A DNA stretch of 64,000 nucleotides from Cylicocyclus nassatus (Eukaryota; Nematoda; Chromadorea; Rhabditida; Strongylidae). Location: positions 80,741,322-80,805,321 of the forward strand of contig CATQJL010000223.1 of assembly GCA_958299035.1 (NCBI GenBank), given 5' to 3'. How positions within the stretch are numbered: position 1 is the stretch's first letter; each line of letters starts with the position of its first letter. Below the pieces are notes generated by a model. It did not search any database. It saw only the letters and a program-made list of their open reading frames with translations, and was not told where the DNA came from. A program made the position numbers and the translations under genes. Of this stretch, positions 45,654-59,500 are shown one piece after another.

Positions 45654-47248
45654 TCCTAGCATGAGAAATTCGCAACCCATTCTAATATTGCTGGATTTAT
45701 ATATAAAAATGGTAGGCCAGCGTAGCCTTTTCCTCACTTTATGGGCTACTCTTTGCACTTGTCAGACATGAACTCTTTCTTTCCTTATCAGTCGGTACGA
45801 CATACTTTTTTGTCAGTTCAATGACGGATTGTCTTGCATAAGCAAAAGGAAAGAACAGGACCATAATCTTGCGATTACTACCAGAATAAGAACTAGTTAT
45901 TTTAAAGCTTATTGATTCCTGCTACTTTACTAATTACTAATTTATTCGAGAAGTTTCTTGATCATGGAGTGGTATTCTTACAATTCTTTTTGTTTCAAAA
46001 GTTTGGTAAAGAGAGGGAATTTAATCAAATTGGTGGTCTCATTTTTTAGCCAGTGATCTTTGACGTGCCTGGCCTTTTGTTTGCAAATATTCCTTCGATC
46101 ACTTGTGAACTTGTTTGGAGACGTGGTTCAATGCAAAGTGAAATAACCAGTAACCCAATAGCTGCAGTAATTCGAAAATATGCTCAAGGTAACTAATTTA
46201 TGTAAGACAGTTTCGTATTGAAGAAGAGGGAAGATGGATACTAGGAAAGGAGAGGAGGTGCGGAGAACCCTCTGGGTATTAAAATTAAACAAACATCTTG
46301 GCTTTACTTGTCATAATTGCAAAAACTTTATTGATCTGACAAAGATCTCTAATTTCTAAAAAACTTCCGCTAGCAGTAGTTGCAAGCTCTCAAAAATTAT
46401 GGCTCTTTTCTCAAAAAAAAATTTCGGTTTGTTCAGAAAAAAAATTCTGCAAATTTCCTTTCAGAATGCAGTCATCTTCCTCTGATTCCTGGAATTTTTT
46501 TGGATGGCTGTAAATTTCATATTTGCCAAGACAAGCGCTAGAGATGGCCTTTTGTAGTTTTTGAATTGAGCAGTTTTATTTAGGATCAATTTACCTAAAA
46601 AATTCGTTCTATTCGTAAATTGTACGAAACTCATTGATTTTTGCTGTTCTGCTCAATAATTTGTAAACTACAAAAAATGTATCATACTGGGTCACCAAGT
46701 TAAAAATTTGCCAGTCATTCGTGTAGAAGTATGTTCTACCACACGAATTCATCCACTCCATTCTCACTGTTTTAGAACTCATGATGACACAGCTAATTTC
46801 CAAACTACCTTTCTCTTCCATCACAAAATTGCCACCTCAACAAGTGGTCCCTTTTTTCTCCCAAATGCGCATTTGTGAATCGTCTCTCCTGAAATGATTT
46901 GTTCGCTGAATGACGTTAACAGTCGAATGTGCTTTAAGGCGCGAGACAACTTCTCTTCTTCCACTTTCATCGGCCGAACAAACCGAGAACGTTGCTAAAC
47001 TTTGATTGTTCTGCATGCCACCTGAATCATCGCTTCGAAAAAATGGTAACGCGGGGAGGTAAATCGCTTTTTCCTTTGTTCCATTTATTCGTTCAGTTTT
47101 TCTTTTACGGTCTTTTCACTTTGCACTTTGAGTGCCGAATGAGGCTAATATCACTTTCTCACAATCCGGTTTTAAGTCAGTGTTGGAGTGAATTTGGATA
47201 CTTTCGTTTCTTGTCTGGGAACTGCTCAGACAATCGCAAAAAAAACTC
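45654..47248. other. Gene-free stretch
   Basis: Short frames only, no recognised repeat ends. Confidence 0.35.
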
Positions 47249-47359
47249 GGGGCAAACTGAGCTACTAAGACTTCCGGGCGGACGCTCCTATTGGTCCGTG
47301 TGACGTAGGTCATGCAATAGGAGTGCTCCTACGGAAGTCTCAGAAGCTCAGTTTGCCCT
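47249..47359. mobile_element. Small foldback MITE
   Basis: GGGCAAACTGAGCTACTAAG ACTTCCG on the left is mirrored by CGGAAGTCTCAGAAGC and TCAGTTTGCCC on the right; the inner parts CTCCTATTGG and CAATAGGAG also pair. 111 bp in all. Confidence 0.7.
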
Positions 47360-47983
47360 GGAAGTTCCTTTGCGATTATCCGAGTGGCTAAGAGGTCTTG
47401 ATCAAGCCAATATTCAAGCGACAGACCAATACGACTCATTCTTGCCATGAAATCCAGCACGAAAGCCAGCAATCTAAATCCTCGCCCACTACCGTACTCC
47501 ATTCGACCGATTAGTCAGCATCCCCGAGGGCACCGTACCGGGCGAGAGTTAGAAGTTGACCATATATGAGTGCTGCGCTTGGTAATGGCTTTCTGTTTAA
47601 GCCTCCCAAACAGATCCACAAAAGAAGAATAGGCAATCAGATTTGCCTGGACGAAGCCTTTAATGGAAGTGTTGTATGTCACGAAAGGAAACAAATTCAT
47701 AGCCACATTTTTTGTCTGTTTTCATCTACAGTGGATTCATGCCTAACACTGTTTCAAAGTACCTAGCTCCAAAATGTAAAGAATTTTTACTATGATGATG
47801 AGAGTTGCAACAACAGATACATTTCTATGAAAATTATTCACCATAACATTGAGAATGGCATTATTTCGCGAAGTTGGACGTATTTCCAATTTTTAAGTTC
47901 ATATCAAATAAGTTTGAGATTTTCCATAAAGTTAACCTATTTAACCTACTCAAAGGTAGCGTTTAAACTTACCCTAAACCCAA

Positions 47984-48351
47984 AGATAAGAGCGGTTTAA
48001 TTTACCGGTAAAAAATTAATTGGAAAAATTGAAATTGAATGCAGTCACCCCTCTAACTTGATGGATGGATATATAAAAATCGGAGAAGAAGTTTAGAAGA
48101 AGCTCCGCCCCTCAACTCTGAACCCCGCCCACTTAATAAACAATTCATATAGAAATTCAATTCCGTTAAAATCGCTATTTTTCTATATGAAATGTTTATT
48201 AAGTGGGCCGGGTCTAGAGTTGAGAAGCGGAGCTTCTTCTAAACTTCTTCTCCGATTTTTATTTATCCATCCATCAAGTTAGTGGGGTGACTGCATTCAA
48301 TTTCAATTTTTCCAATTCATTTTTCACCGGTAAATTAAACCGCTCTTATCT
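47984..48351. mobile_element. Foldback MITE with AGATAAGAGCGG ends
   Basis: Left AGATAAGAGCGGTTTAATTT and right mirror ..AAATTAAACCGCTCTTATCT. The arms run about 160 bp, including GAATGCAGTCACCCC, GAGAAGAAGTTTAGAAGAAG and TTAATAAAC parts, nearly identical between arms. Confidence 0.8.
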
Positions 48352-51300
48352 ACAGGATTTTAGGGTACTCCAGATTACTACTTATCCTACTAGCAGGCTC
48401 TAAAAATAGACCAACCGCGTTGGTTCGGCCCATTGATGTTGCCTACAAAAGGAGATAACTGGTCGGATCCTCTTTGCCTGCTCCGCCCCTTTTTTGCGCT
48501 CCGCCCACCCGCGGATTGCCCCGAGACGTGATCTGACATGAAAAAGAACGTCGTGACGCATAGTTTGTGATGTGGCACTGTTGCACACAGCGAGGTTTCC
48601 TGCTGCATGCGACGTGACTGGCGCCGGGGCACTCGCCACTTCTGCCAAACTAGGACTTCAGAAAAGGGCAATTTTAAAGTTTTTTCGGTGGTTTCAACTG
48701 ATTTTAACCTCATATCCCAAATCAGCGCCATAGAAAGGCCCGACAACAATGAAAACATGGAAGACGAAATTTTGGATGTACGCTGCTTTTGAGACGGTTG
48801 CAATACTAGCACAGACTTTAGCCCAAGGGTGACTCTGTAAATGTCCACTAACGCTACACTATTTATGTTGACATCATGAATTACGACTTTATCTTTTTAA
48901 TCCCTTAGACGACTGACCAAACACAGTAGTTCTGATCAATAACAACTGATACGAATGTCAATCGTCATTGTGAGTGGACCAATGCATCTGAAATTATGCA
49001 ACGAAATTATTCCGTAACCTTATTGGGCGTTAATATTATATCTCCGTTTCTCTTACAGATATTCCCATATCATCGATTGTTTCGACATCTAAGTGCAGAT
49101 ACCCTTACCATTTTCAAAACACAAACTCACAGTTCACTGCACATTCAATTGGTGGAGGAATATTTGTTCATTACTTTGAGAACTATAAATGTAGCTCTCA
49201 CTCTCCGTCCATGAAATCGGCACCAGGTTTCTCAATGTGCATCGCAGGAGTTGTCCAGGCAGTAACTTATTCTCAACAAACTAATTCTTTGTGAAATTTG
49301 TGAAATTCCGAATAGCTTTGAAAAAACTTCAGTGGAAACTCCCTTTAGAAACTTAGCTCTCGTCCCTCTCCGCCTATGAAATCGGGACCTGCTTTTTTTG
49401 GCGCACTGTAGACATTATCTGCAAGTACTAATTCTGCAAAATATCTGAAGTTGAAAATTAGCTTTATAAAGATTTTGGGACACTATCGCCACACCCTCTT
49501 TCAGCAAGCTTGCGGAACAAAGTCGGAAAAACTTTCTAAAAAAATCTTTCTAGAACCGTATTTAACGTTAAGCCTTCTCATGCAGTTGCTCCTAAGTCGC
49601 CCCTTTTACCAGAAATATTTTCTGACTTATTTTTCATTTTTCTCATCCTTTCCTTCTCTTATTTCCACTCCGACCCCTTCTCCAATGCGCCCATCTCAGA
49701 ATTTCACAGCATTCTTGAAAACGTATTTTTGGGTCTATGCTCGAATTAGTCCCTTTTCTTTTTTCCTTCTGTCTGACAATTTTTTCATTCTTATAAAATT
49801 CGACTCCAGGCGCGTCAAAAACGGGTGACAAATCCGCCCCAAAAAACGGGGCAAAATCCTTGTCTCGAGATTTTTTCAGTTATCTGATTCAAATACTTCC
49901 CTTTATTAGATTGAGAATTAGGGAGGTTCAGATTTATCCCAAATGTCGATGAAACAGCCTCTTTGGAAAGTAAACAAACATCTGGACCAAGGCAGGCGGT
50001 TATTTCTTCTAAAAGTTGCTGCGGGAATATTTTTCCCTCTTTCTTCCTAACTTTGCGTCATTTACGATTTTTTATCTAATTTTCCGGCATATGAATTCCA
50101 CTGAATTCGGTAACTACTTCTATAGACCAACAATAATATGCAAAAGTACATAAAGCCACCCGTAGAGCCGTTCTCTGACCTTGCAAGAGTAAGATCGATA
50201 CGAGGCAGGCCGCGGAACAGCTGGGTGTTTGTCAACTTGAATGCTAATAGTTTTGTCATGGTTTTTCTGCAGTTACACTCAAAAAATTTTATTGCAGTAG
50301 TGTTTACGTATTTTTAGGCGTATTTGATTAGTTTTACTGCTTTTTAGAAAAAAAAATACGGAATAGAAGTTGGTTAACTGGTGAGTAACGGCGAAAGCAG
50401 ACTTGCTATTTCGCCAAGACGCTTTTTGATTCCTATGTAGATGATTTAATGAATAGTCTCATCATACATTCATTTAGCAAATTCCTCAGCTCTTCTTTAT
50501 TCTTCCGATTTATGACGTCTATCTTGAGCAACATTTGCATAAATTATACGAATTTCTATGGAATATCGTCTGCAGAACGAAATTCTCACGACATCTTCCT
50601 TCACTTCATCAGAAATCGTCTATTTATTCTTCCCAAAATGCAAAAGAGTAAAATTGTATTCTTCACAAGTGTTTTTTCTTCAAGAATGTTCAATTCTCTA
50701 TCACCTCGCATTTGGAGAGCTCTTCTCACAAAATTTTAATAATGCAAAATTTCACAATCTCTATTAATTTGTTCTCATTTATATTCTTGTAGTACTGCTG
50801 CGCCAGACAGCTTTGTTAGGTGTTCTTTATTCCATTCCAGACCTAGCGAACGTGGAACTTCTAACCTTTGGAGAGAAGCTTGAGAAAATCCTAACTTTTG
50901 AACTATTTTATGGCAAGAAGTGTGTCCAAGTAGCACTACCTCTTTTTTCTATATAAATGTGTCTGACTAGGTATGCAGAAATTATCAAGGAACCTGAACG
51001 TTGCAAAACTAGTTTTTGCATTTTTGGAAAGAAGTAGCCCAAGCTTTCTTTTTCAATCTGCAAATAATCCAAACACCTTCCCGCAACAATTCTTTTGAGC
51101 AAAGTATGTTCCATTTTATAGTGCTCCCAGAATCAAAGCTTTTTGCCTTCAAAAATGCTTTTTATTCAGTTCATTTTCATTTCTGTAGTGTGACTAGTTG
51201 GTATATGTTTAGCTAAGATGTGCTATTCATTAAATAGCAACCTATTCACTAAACAGCAAAATGATTATTTTTTCTTTGGTGCACCGCTAGTGTAAATTAT

Positions 51301-52936
51301 GAATAATATAAATATAAGCATAATTTCTCCTGGCATTACAGCAACAGCTTTCTTCTTCGTTTTGTTCACGCTACTGCTTAAAAACCAACTTTTCTAACAG
51401 CATTCAAAGCGCTATAGTTTTTTCGGTGTAAAATCACATTAGTGCCAAGATGGCTAATTGTTTCAATCTTCTAAAATACTGCTTTCAAAGCCCTTCCTCA
51501 CCTGTCATCTCCCCTCTACCCCTCTCCTCCCCCTTTCTTATAGGATGGTACCCTGTTACTGTATAGGCTGAAAGCTGCGAATTTCTTTCAGAACAACGTC
51601 CCACAGTTGGTGATGGCGTAGAGATCTGTTACAAATTTTATCCACGAACACGCGCCAAATTTTTAATCGCTGCCTCGAATTTATATTTCTCTCTAGTAAG
51701 TTATCATTTAGAAAGCTTTTCTCTCATCCAGCGAAAGTTTCTGCACATTTTACTTTGCATGCCCTTAGTGAAGACTGCGGAATGATTTATGGTGACAATT
51801 AACAGAATGTTAGATAAGAATGTACTAGATAACAATGATGCTAGGGCCTCTTAACCATCCACTCATCTGAATTTTCAAAATAATCTTCCCATTGATAAAT
51901 AACCCTCATAAAATACTATCCTGAAGCAGAACTCGTAAAATTTGCTAGGACTTTGCAATCGTATACATTGCGTTGGCCTCTTAGGACAATTGTACTATTG
52001 ATCAGTGCCAGTACCAGAGTTGTTTATCTGTGGAATTTCCTGAGCTGTAGTCTGAAAGCCGATTGAATTTTTCCCCATAAATCGAGATGTCGCAAGGTCT
52101 ACATTGTATTTTACATCCTGTAAAGTGAAACCGAAAATTTCTTGTATATTCACCGACTCATAAGTTCTTTCTACATATTACACATACACCGTAAAATATG
52201 GTCGGGCTCCAAATTTCTCTCTCTTCTCATGTTTAGCAAAAAAGCAATAGTCTTGTACTAATGCAACAATGCTAGTTTCTCTTTACTCTTGATCAACGCT
52301 TCTATTCTCAAAATTATATAATTTCATAATTTTAGTTCATTTAGCAAGTTTTCGGGCGAGCTCTAGTATTAGCATCCACAAATGTTGCCATTATTATAGG
52401 AGGAATCGTTGTGCTACAATTCCCTCAAAATCGATAAAATACTCGAGTAAATCAAGGCAATCATTCAGATGTATTAGAGTGTACTGGAAGGTGGAAGCAG
52501 GTGGAAGTGGAAGTGTAGGTGGAAGCATGCATTTCTTTCTTTGTGGTTACGGTAGGATTACGGTAGCGCTTCTTTGAAGAACTTGACGCTGGTTTCGGTC
52601 AAAAAGAGTTCTAGAATTATAGCAGATAGATCATGAATGTTAATTTTCATTATGTTCTTGCTGCGGTGTTACTGTAAGATTACGATGTATCATGGCAAAA
52701 TGTAATATAGACCATGAAAATCCATAAATCTATAGAAGAATTTCTTAACTGTCGTGACATACAAGAGACTCTCTGCACTACAAGTTCCGACTCTGTTAGC
52801 TCAGAATAGGCTAGAAAACAATGAAACGATAGGTATTTCTGGATTATTTAGCATAAGTCACCTCCCCGTCTCCTTCTCCCTCGGGTCCATGAGGTTTTCT
52901 GCAAAAATAATTCATTTAAAGATCAAGACTATTCAT
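48352..52936. other. Long gene-poor stretch
   Basis: No frame with a recognised domain. A weak direct repeat occurs around 49190-49260 and 49355-49440 (CTCTC..CTCCGYCYATGAAATCGG). The 152-codon minus frame at 48390-48848 has no recognised motif and unusual composition. I do not call genes here. Confidence 0.4.
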
Positions 52937-53415
52937 TAGGTTGTCCCATAAGTCGTATTTGAACTTTTGGATTGATGTTTTTCCAAAATGTGGCACCTAC
53001 GAGGTTACAGATTTGTGATTGTATCTCTGGGGGATTAAGCTATATAACCACATGTCTGCGGGGAGAGCCGCTAGAGGCAAAGTTTGAAAATTCAGCGCAT
53101 TATTTTCTTCTCTATCTGTAGCCATCAGAAATACCGCAAGGGTGTGTATAAGTATTCAATCGGGAAAGTATATGCATGAGCGAGTGGGATGTGCGCAGAA
53201 ATGATTCGAACTGAAAGAAGAATACTTTCTTTTTGAGGATCCGGATTTTTTTTCAATTTGTCTTGAAAATTATTGCGGATCAAGCTTATTGCTACTATTA
53301 AACACCATCTTGCTTTGATCTGTCAATCGGTACCCCGCATCCCATTAAGAATAAAAGAAGAACTGACTTATATCGGTGAAAATTCCGATATGAAAAAGCT
53401 CATGAGACAACCTAA
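52937..53415. mobile_element. Mariner-like MITE (TTAGGTTGTCCCATAAG ends)
   Basis: Left TTAGGTTGTCCCATAAGTCG and right ..CTCATGAGACAACCTAA. The interior shares ATGAGCGAGTGGGATGTGCG with the arms of the 54960-55908 element, so the two are related. No external TA duplication is visible. Confidence 0.7.
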
Positions 53416-53479
53416 TTTGGCTTAGCAGTAGCTGGCAGCCCATTTTGTACAAAGAAGCAATATCACACTACAGATACTT

Positions 53480-53575
53480 TTAACCCATTGGCGACGATGT
53501 GGACCATCGGTGGCCCACACACCTTTTTGCCGCCAGGGACGATATGGACCACCGGTGGCCCACACTTCTTGCAAA
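53480..53575. repeat. TTAACCC-type terminus with duplicated palindromic block
   Basis: TTAACCCATTGGCGACGATG looks like a piggyBac-type end. It is followed by two near copies of GACGATRTGGACCAYCGGTG then GCCCACAC, spaced about 43 bp. The opposite end was not found. Confidence 0.45.
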
Positions 53576-54957
53576 ATCATATCCTTTCCAGGTCTGGTGT
53601 TTTTTCCACTTGCACTTTTGGAACTTCTGAACTTTGCGTCCAAGAAGATGGCTGTAGCTGTTTACAAAACATTTTTACATTCCGTAAATAATCAGAAAAT
53701 TCTTTCGCCGAAAGTGTTGTGCAAAATCGCGTCGTCCCATAGTGCCGCCAAAATTAGGCGTGCCGACACATGCAGTTTTTTCTCTTTGTATTCAAGTTGG
53801 ATTAATAATGGGAGGATATGAACGTGTCTCCATTGTACCGTATACCTCACTTTACCAAGGGTGATAATTCTCTTCACCATGAGCTTTTCCCGAATCTCTC
53901 AATGTTTTGCCAGACCCTATCCAGCTCAAAGTCAAGAATCAGGGAAAATTACAGCAGTCATTTAGACTTGTTGTCCTGAAAGTGATAAGTCACTGATTTA
54001 TGCACTAGACGATAAGAAAAAAGTGTTGCAGAACTTTCTGGCTAAATGCCAGATGTTCAATGGCAAAACTCACTAGCAGCAGTCCTTATTTGCAAGCAGA
54101 GACCTTCGTTATCAGTAGATCGTTGGACAGGCCTGTAGCGTACCTAAGCTTTTATCACCTAGCACTTTTACAGCACAACATCATCTCATTGCTGCCCATC
54201 CCTTCTCTAACGTAAAAACTCTCCTCCAGCCTACATACTTTGTCGCGCAATAACTCTGCGTCTCTTCCCGCAATGCGATAACTCGTCCCCATGGCTGGCA
54301 ACAGATTACGTAGGCATTTTGCAGTTTTTCACAGTTCGCACGTGTCGATCTGCCAAAGTTCGAAGACAAAGCTTTGATAAGCGTTGGCGTCGTCTATAAA
54401 ACCTTCACTGATAATTAATGGCACTTGACGGCTTCCACAACTTCTTCATTCGATAAACCGGTCAAAAAAGTATATTTTTTTAGTATAGTTTTATGAGCTT
54501 TAATTTTCCTTCTACAAAACTGAGTGTACATACAAAATGAGTAAGAGACTTGCAAATTTTATTATTTGATCTCCTTTTTTTATCACACTTTCTTTTATAC
54601 CTTGAGCAAGATGAGCGGACCAGGTTTACCTTGGAAATCCTCAGTAATGCGAAAGCCCTTACAAGCAAGTAATAAAAGCAACCAGTTTTTTATCAACATA
54701 TTTTAAACTTTGGTCAAAAAATGAGCAAATCAAAATAAATTAAAATAAATGGCTGCAGTGCTGTTAGAACTGTTTCTTCTTTCTAAAACATCTTGTAATC
54801 TAGCATTTACTCCATAACAGCGATACTTACGTTGCATTAGATTTGATAAATAAATCTTTAAGAACCGCAGAAAATTCTTCTAACCCTATGAGTTTCAATT
54901 CTTCGAAAAATTTGCATTTGTCTGATTCTGATAACATTTTTTTCTCTCTGAGCATTC
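53576..54957. other. Gene-free stretch
   Basis: Short frames only; AT-rich; nothing recognised. Confidence 0.35.
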
Positions 54958-54959
54958 TA

Positions 54960-55908
54960 TTAGGTTGATTCATAATTAATGCACGTTTTGAATTTCAACC
55001 GCAATAAGTCATACACTTTTCATTCTTACATAGGCTTCAAATTACCATTGGATAAAGCAAAGCAAGCTCTACAAGATGGCACTCATATCTTTGCGCCAAA
55101 CTCAATCCACGGAGAGTTCGAACTCAAAATCTAAAGATTTCCAAATGCCCAAAAAATCGAAAAAAAATCAGATCTTCGTCCAAATAATTTCTACGGACCT
55201 CCCACTCGCTCACATCAATACTATCGATATCTGATATCCATATGTGCGATTGCCGTATTTTTTCCTTGACTAGAAATTGAGAAAACGAGATTTTTCCTGA
55301 TTTTCTCAAAGCAATGCTGAGCCGTTTTTGCATATGCAGTTCTATACTACAAGCCTAGGTAAGCATAACTGCAGGTTTTCAGCCTATTTCGAACGGTACT
55401 TTTCGAGAAATGTCGATTTTAGCACTGAAACTGAAACGAAAAAATCCGAATTCGTTATTTTTCGAAAACTACCGCTTGGAAGGGGTTGAAAATCTACATT
55501 TATACTTACCTAGGCTTGTAGTATAGAACCACGTATGCAAAAACGGCTTAGCATTGCTTTGAGAAAATCAGGGAAATTTTCGTTATCTCAATTTCTAGTC
55601 AAGGGAAAAATACGGCAATCGCACATGTGGATATCAGATAGCGATAGTATTGATGTGAGCGAGTGGGAGGTCCGTAGAAATTATTTGGACGAAGATCTGT
55701 TTTTTTTTCGATTTTTTGGGCATTTGGAAATCTTTAGGTTTTAAGTTCGAACTCTCCGTGGATTGAACATGGCACAAAGATGTGAGTGCCTTCTTGTAGA
55801 GCTTGCTTTGCTCTATCCAATGGTACTTTGAAGCCTATATAAGAATGAAAAGTGTTTGACTTATTGCGGTTGAAATTCAAAACGTGCATTAATTATGAAT
55901 CAACCTAA
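54960..55908. mobile_element. 949-bp foldback mariner-type element
   Basis: Left TTAGGTTGATTCATAATTAA then TGCACGTTTTG; right end is the mirror ..TTATGAATCAACCTAA. TA flanks both ends (54958-54959, 55909-55910). The arms pair over about 400 bp each. A 69-codon frame is carried in mirrored form in both arms (55124-55333 minus, 55535-55744 plus), with only a few residue differences. No transposase motif is recognised. Confidence 0.82.
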
Positions 55909-55910
55909 TA

Positions 55911-56595
55911 TTATATGCCTTTTTGATTTAAAGTACTATTTGCTAGATATATTAATAGTCTATATCTAGATCCTTGACAAGAATCAGTTTATAGGTACAT
56001 CACAACTGTTTTCGTTGACTGGGGACCTTTACCAGAGGCGTCAACAGGAGACTTCACACCTCAAATGTGAGAAGTGATGGCATTCAGTTATTCCTGTCAC
56101 TTTCGCTTTACTAGTTTTTTAGTGGTCTTTATTTCGGACAGAAAATGTGATTTTTGATTCCATTTTTCGTTTTCATTCTTAAGGAATTATGATAGACAAA
56201 TGAACAAATTAGTAAATATAGTAAATAAAATACTGCGCATCAGTCAGAAAGAGCGTTTGATTTGCTTGAAATTTTCAACCATGTTATCATTTTCTTTTTT
56301 CCTCCTTCTTTAAGGTTTTTGTAATTTTCTTTTATGCGATTCCCTGATAATTTGACCCTATTTTTCGCATATAATTAGGTATAAATTTTCTCTTCATTTA
56401 CATCCGTGTTTCAAAAAATTATAAAAATTTACATGATTATCGTTTTTTTCTGAGTTAAATTATGTTGTGCAATTACAGTAATCCATTGCAATATTAGACC
56501 TCTTCTTTCACTGTAGTTGGACATAATAACTCGGATATTTCTACAGTCCACTTTTTAGCCCTACGAGGGATCCACCATCAAACGGCGAAATCAAA
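55911..56595 (+). other. Region upstream of the NRAMP gene
   Basis: AT-rich, no frame. Two acceptor-like sites close to the ATG (TTTCTACAG ending 56546 and CTTTTTAG ending 56558) are candidates for SL1 trans-splicing of the mRNA; no core promoter can be assigned. Confidence 0.45.
56541..56558 (+). promoter_or_regulatory. Candidate trans-splice acceptor sites of the NRAMP mRNA
   Basis: CTACAG (56541-56546) and CTTTTTAG (56551-56558) precede the ATG at 56596 by 49 and 37 bases. Nematode mRNAs often receive SL1 at such sites; use here is inferred. Confidence 0.4.
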
Positions 56596-59500
56596 ATGGT
56601 CCCTATAACCGCAAACGGAACGCCATCGGAGAGTAAAGAAGCGAAGCCAGCTCAAGAAACATATGCAGAAGATGTGTTGGTGGAAATACCCGATATAGAT
56701 GATGTAAGTGTCTTAAAAAGTAATATGCGTTAAATCTGGGTTCCTGAACTTATCATATGGACACAAATTAGAATTTGATTGAATTATTGCCTAAATAGCA
56801 GTTCATATGATTCAGTGGTAGTCGAGTAATGTCGCGCTAAACTCTCACCCATACCGAACCTTTTCACCCTAGCCTCGCTGGCGGGTACGATCTGGGCAAG
56901 AGTTTAGCGCTGAATTTTTCTGCCGAAATTGAATCTTATGAGCTGTTGCTTGAACAATAGTTTAGTTAAGGTCTCCTAATTAGCTCTCCAAAAAGAATGG
57001 ATGGTCTAGATTGGTACAGGTGTGGCCTTTGAATTTCGTTTTATAAAAGACAGATTTATGTTCAGGGAAAATTCAGCTGGTTGAAATTATGGAGGTTTAC
57101 GGGACCAGGCTTCCTTATGAGTATCGCCTATCTGGATCCGGGTAATATAGAAAGTGACTTACAATCTGGTGCTATTGGGCGGTATCAGGTAAGTTATTAG
57201 AATAACCTACCTTGTGCTTTAAAATATCTCATTATTTCAGCTCATTTGGGTACTTCTCGTAGCTCACATACTTGGGTTATTATTACAACGACTTGCTGCT
57301 CGACTTGGTGTTGTGTCAGGGAAGCATATGGCTGAGGTGAGTGGGTAACCTGAGACTGTAGGAGTACTGTAGCCCATTGATTGAGTATGTGATGGAAAAT
57401 CAAAAAAGGGGGGAGAGGTCATTTATGGTGTAGCCGGTTAGAGAAGCGCGTATCCTGAGTGAACTTGAATCCGCAAAAATAGGTCAGGGGAGGGTTAGAG
57501 TGCCCTCTACCTAAGATGTGCGAAGAGGAAGCATGAGTGAATGATCAAAAAGACAATTTGCACTTCTAAAGTTCATCTTACAACTACACTTCTGTCTTCA
57601 CAAACCCGAGGTCATGAAAGAGAGCACGTAAAGAAATCTAGGCCCAATTTCTATCGAAATCGTACATCAATGGGAGACTTCAAAAATTCTTGAGTTTTTA
57701 TGCTCGTTATAAGGAAATTATTGTTGGCTCTTATCAAACCATTGCCCCAGTAGCAAATTCTAAGATCCAATCGCCGCCTGAAAATTTAGCCCCAAGCTCT
57801 CACCCATACAGTAATCTGGTGCAGTGCGCGAATAGGTCCGCTGGAGAGAGATTGTGGTCTGGGCGAGATTTTTGACGCAAATATGTAGTATTGGTTCCGA
57901 CTAGCAATGACGTAAACTAATCTTCACGATTGTATCATTCGGGGATTCCAAGTTACCCATTAGAAGTAAACACCACACTGAGTATATGGGAACAGTACCC
58001 TTTGATTAAACCGGCTTGGCGGCAGGTGGGCGGGACTTCGTGACATAGTTACAGCTGGATAATGATCAGAGAGCATGCGCGCGAGAGAGACGCAGACTGC
58101 GTTGCGGGCGCGAGCGGCCCTAATTAGGTCACAAAGCTCCGCCTTCCAGCAGCCAAACCAGTTGAGTCAAAGGTTAAGGTTACATTACCAGTTGACTTCA
58201 GATTGCTCATTCCTATTATCCACGAGTACCTCGAATAATTTTATGGATTATGGTTGAAGTGGCCATCATAGCATCCGACATGCAAGAAGTGATTGGAACA
58301 GCAATTTCTTTATATTTGTTGACAGATGGATAGTAAGTTCAGTTTTTCTGCGTTACTAGGCAAAAAAAGAAATTTTGCAGCATCCCGCTCTATGCAGGAG
58401 TGTTGATAACGATGGGCGATACGCTCACATTCTTGTTTTTAGAAAGGTAAAACTGATCTTCATCCCATGCAGGCGGATTATTTTATTGACTGTGAAATTT
58501 AGATATGGTGTCCGCAAGTTCGAAGCATTTTTCGTATTCCTCATCTCCATTATGGCTGTAACATTCGGATACGAGTTTGTTAGGAGCGATCCAGATTTTG
58601 TGAGTACCTTCGCTAAAATATAGTGATCATTATTTGGTTTTTAGCTTACAGCATTGCTAATGACTTTTGAAAAAGAAACGAAATTTTGCTTTTGATTTTC
58701 ATCAGTGCATATTTTCGAAAGCGAATATATTTTTTGGTTCAGTTCAGGTTAACGTTAAGTTAATATCTGCTCCAAGACGAAGGCGGTCGCCCAAATAGGT
58801 TGAAAACATGCAAAGCTGCGGCGCGCGCGCAATTGTCAACCACAGGACGCACGCACGCTCGGTCAGCGGTCATTCACGCGAGCGTGCGCGCGACCCGTGG
58901 TTGACAATTGCCCGCGCGCCGCGTGCGCGTTAGCCCTGCATGCTGTCAACCTATTTGGGCGACCGCCTTCGTCATGGAGGAGATATTAAAATCCTTCAGC
59001 ATTTTGGACTGTCATGATCTGATAGGGTACTTCATTCAGAGAACGCAACAATTATCATGGCTATTGCATTAGTGGATCTGGAATTTTCTGCGAGACACCA
59101 TTATTTTAGAATAAAATAAAATTCAAATTTGTTCGAAAAGCTGTGCAAAGTTTTTGCAGTTTTCGCGAGCAGGACCCTTGAATTAAAAAAAAAAGTGGGA
59201 AGGAGCTGGTTGGGACACATTCACTAAAAAAGCTTATTCTGAAAAAAGCAGACTTTTTAGTTTGCGAAATCTATTGCTGAAAATCAAAAATGAATACTTG
59301 CATATATCTCTCAAGTATACCACTTTGAAACCCTCCACTCCCCGACATTGCCTCTGTTCTGTGAAAATTAGAAATTAGAGTATTTTATCTCATCTTTAAA
59401 TACCTTTCTTGGATTTTATGCGGAATTTATGGAATCTAAAGTAAGGACCACACAGCATCCAGATTTTTTCGCTTCCCCAGAACTTCGCTCCTGCACAATG

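Noticed and set aside
45382..45758. Several frames rich in AHSAALCRSA-type repeats
   Set aside because: They only translate the decamer palindrome in different frames.
48390..48848. 152-codon minus frame
   Set aside because: No domain, no splice-site or start context, and composition typical of a chance frame.
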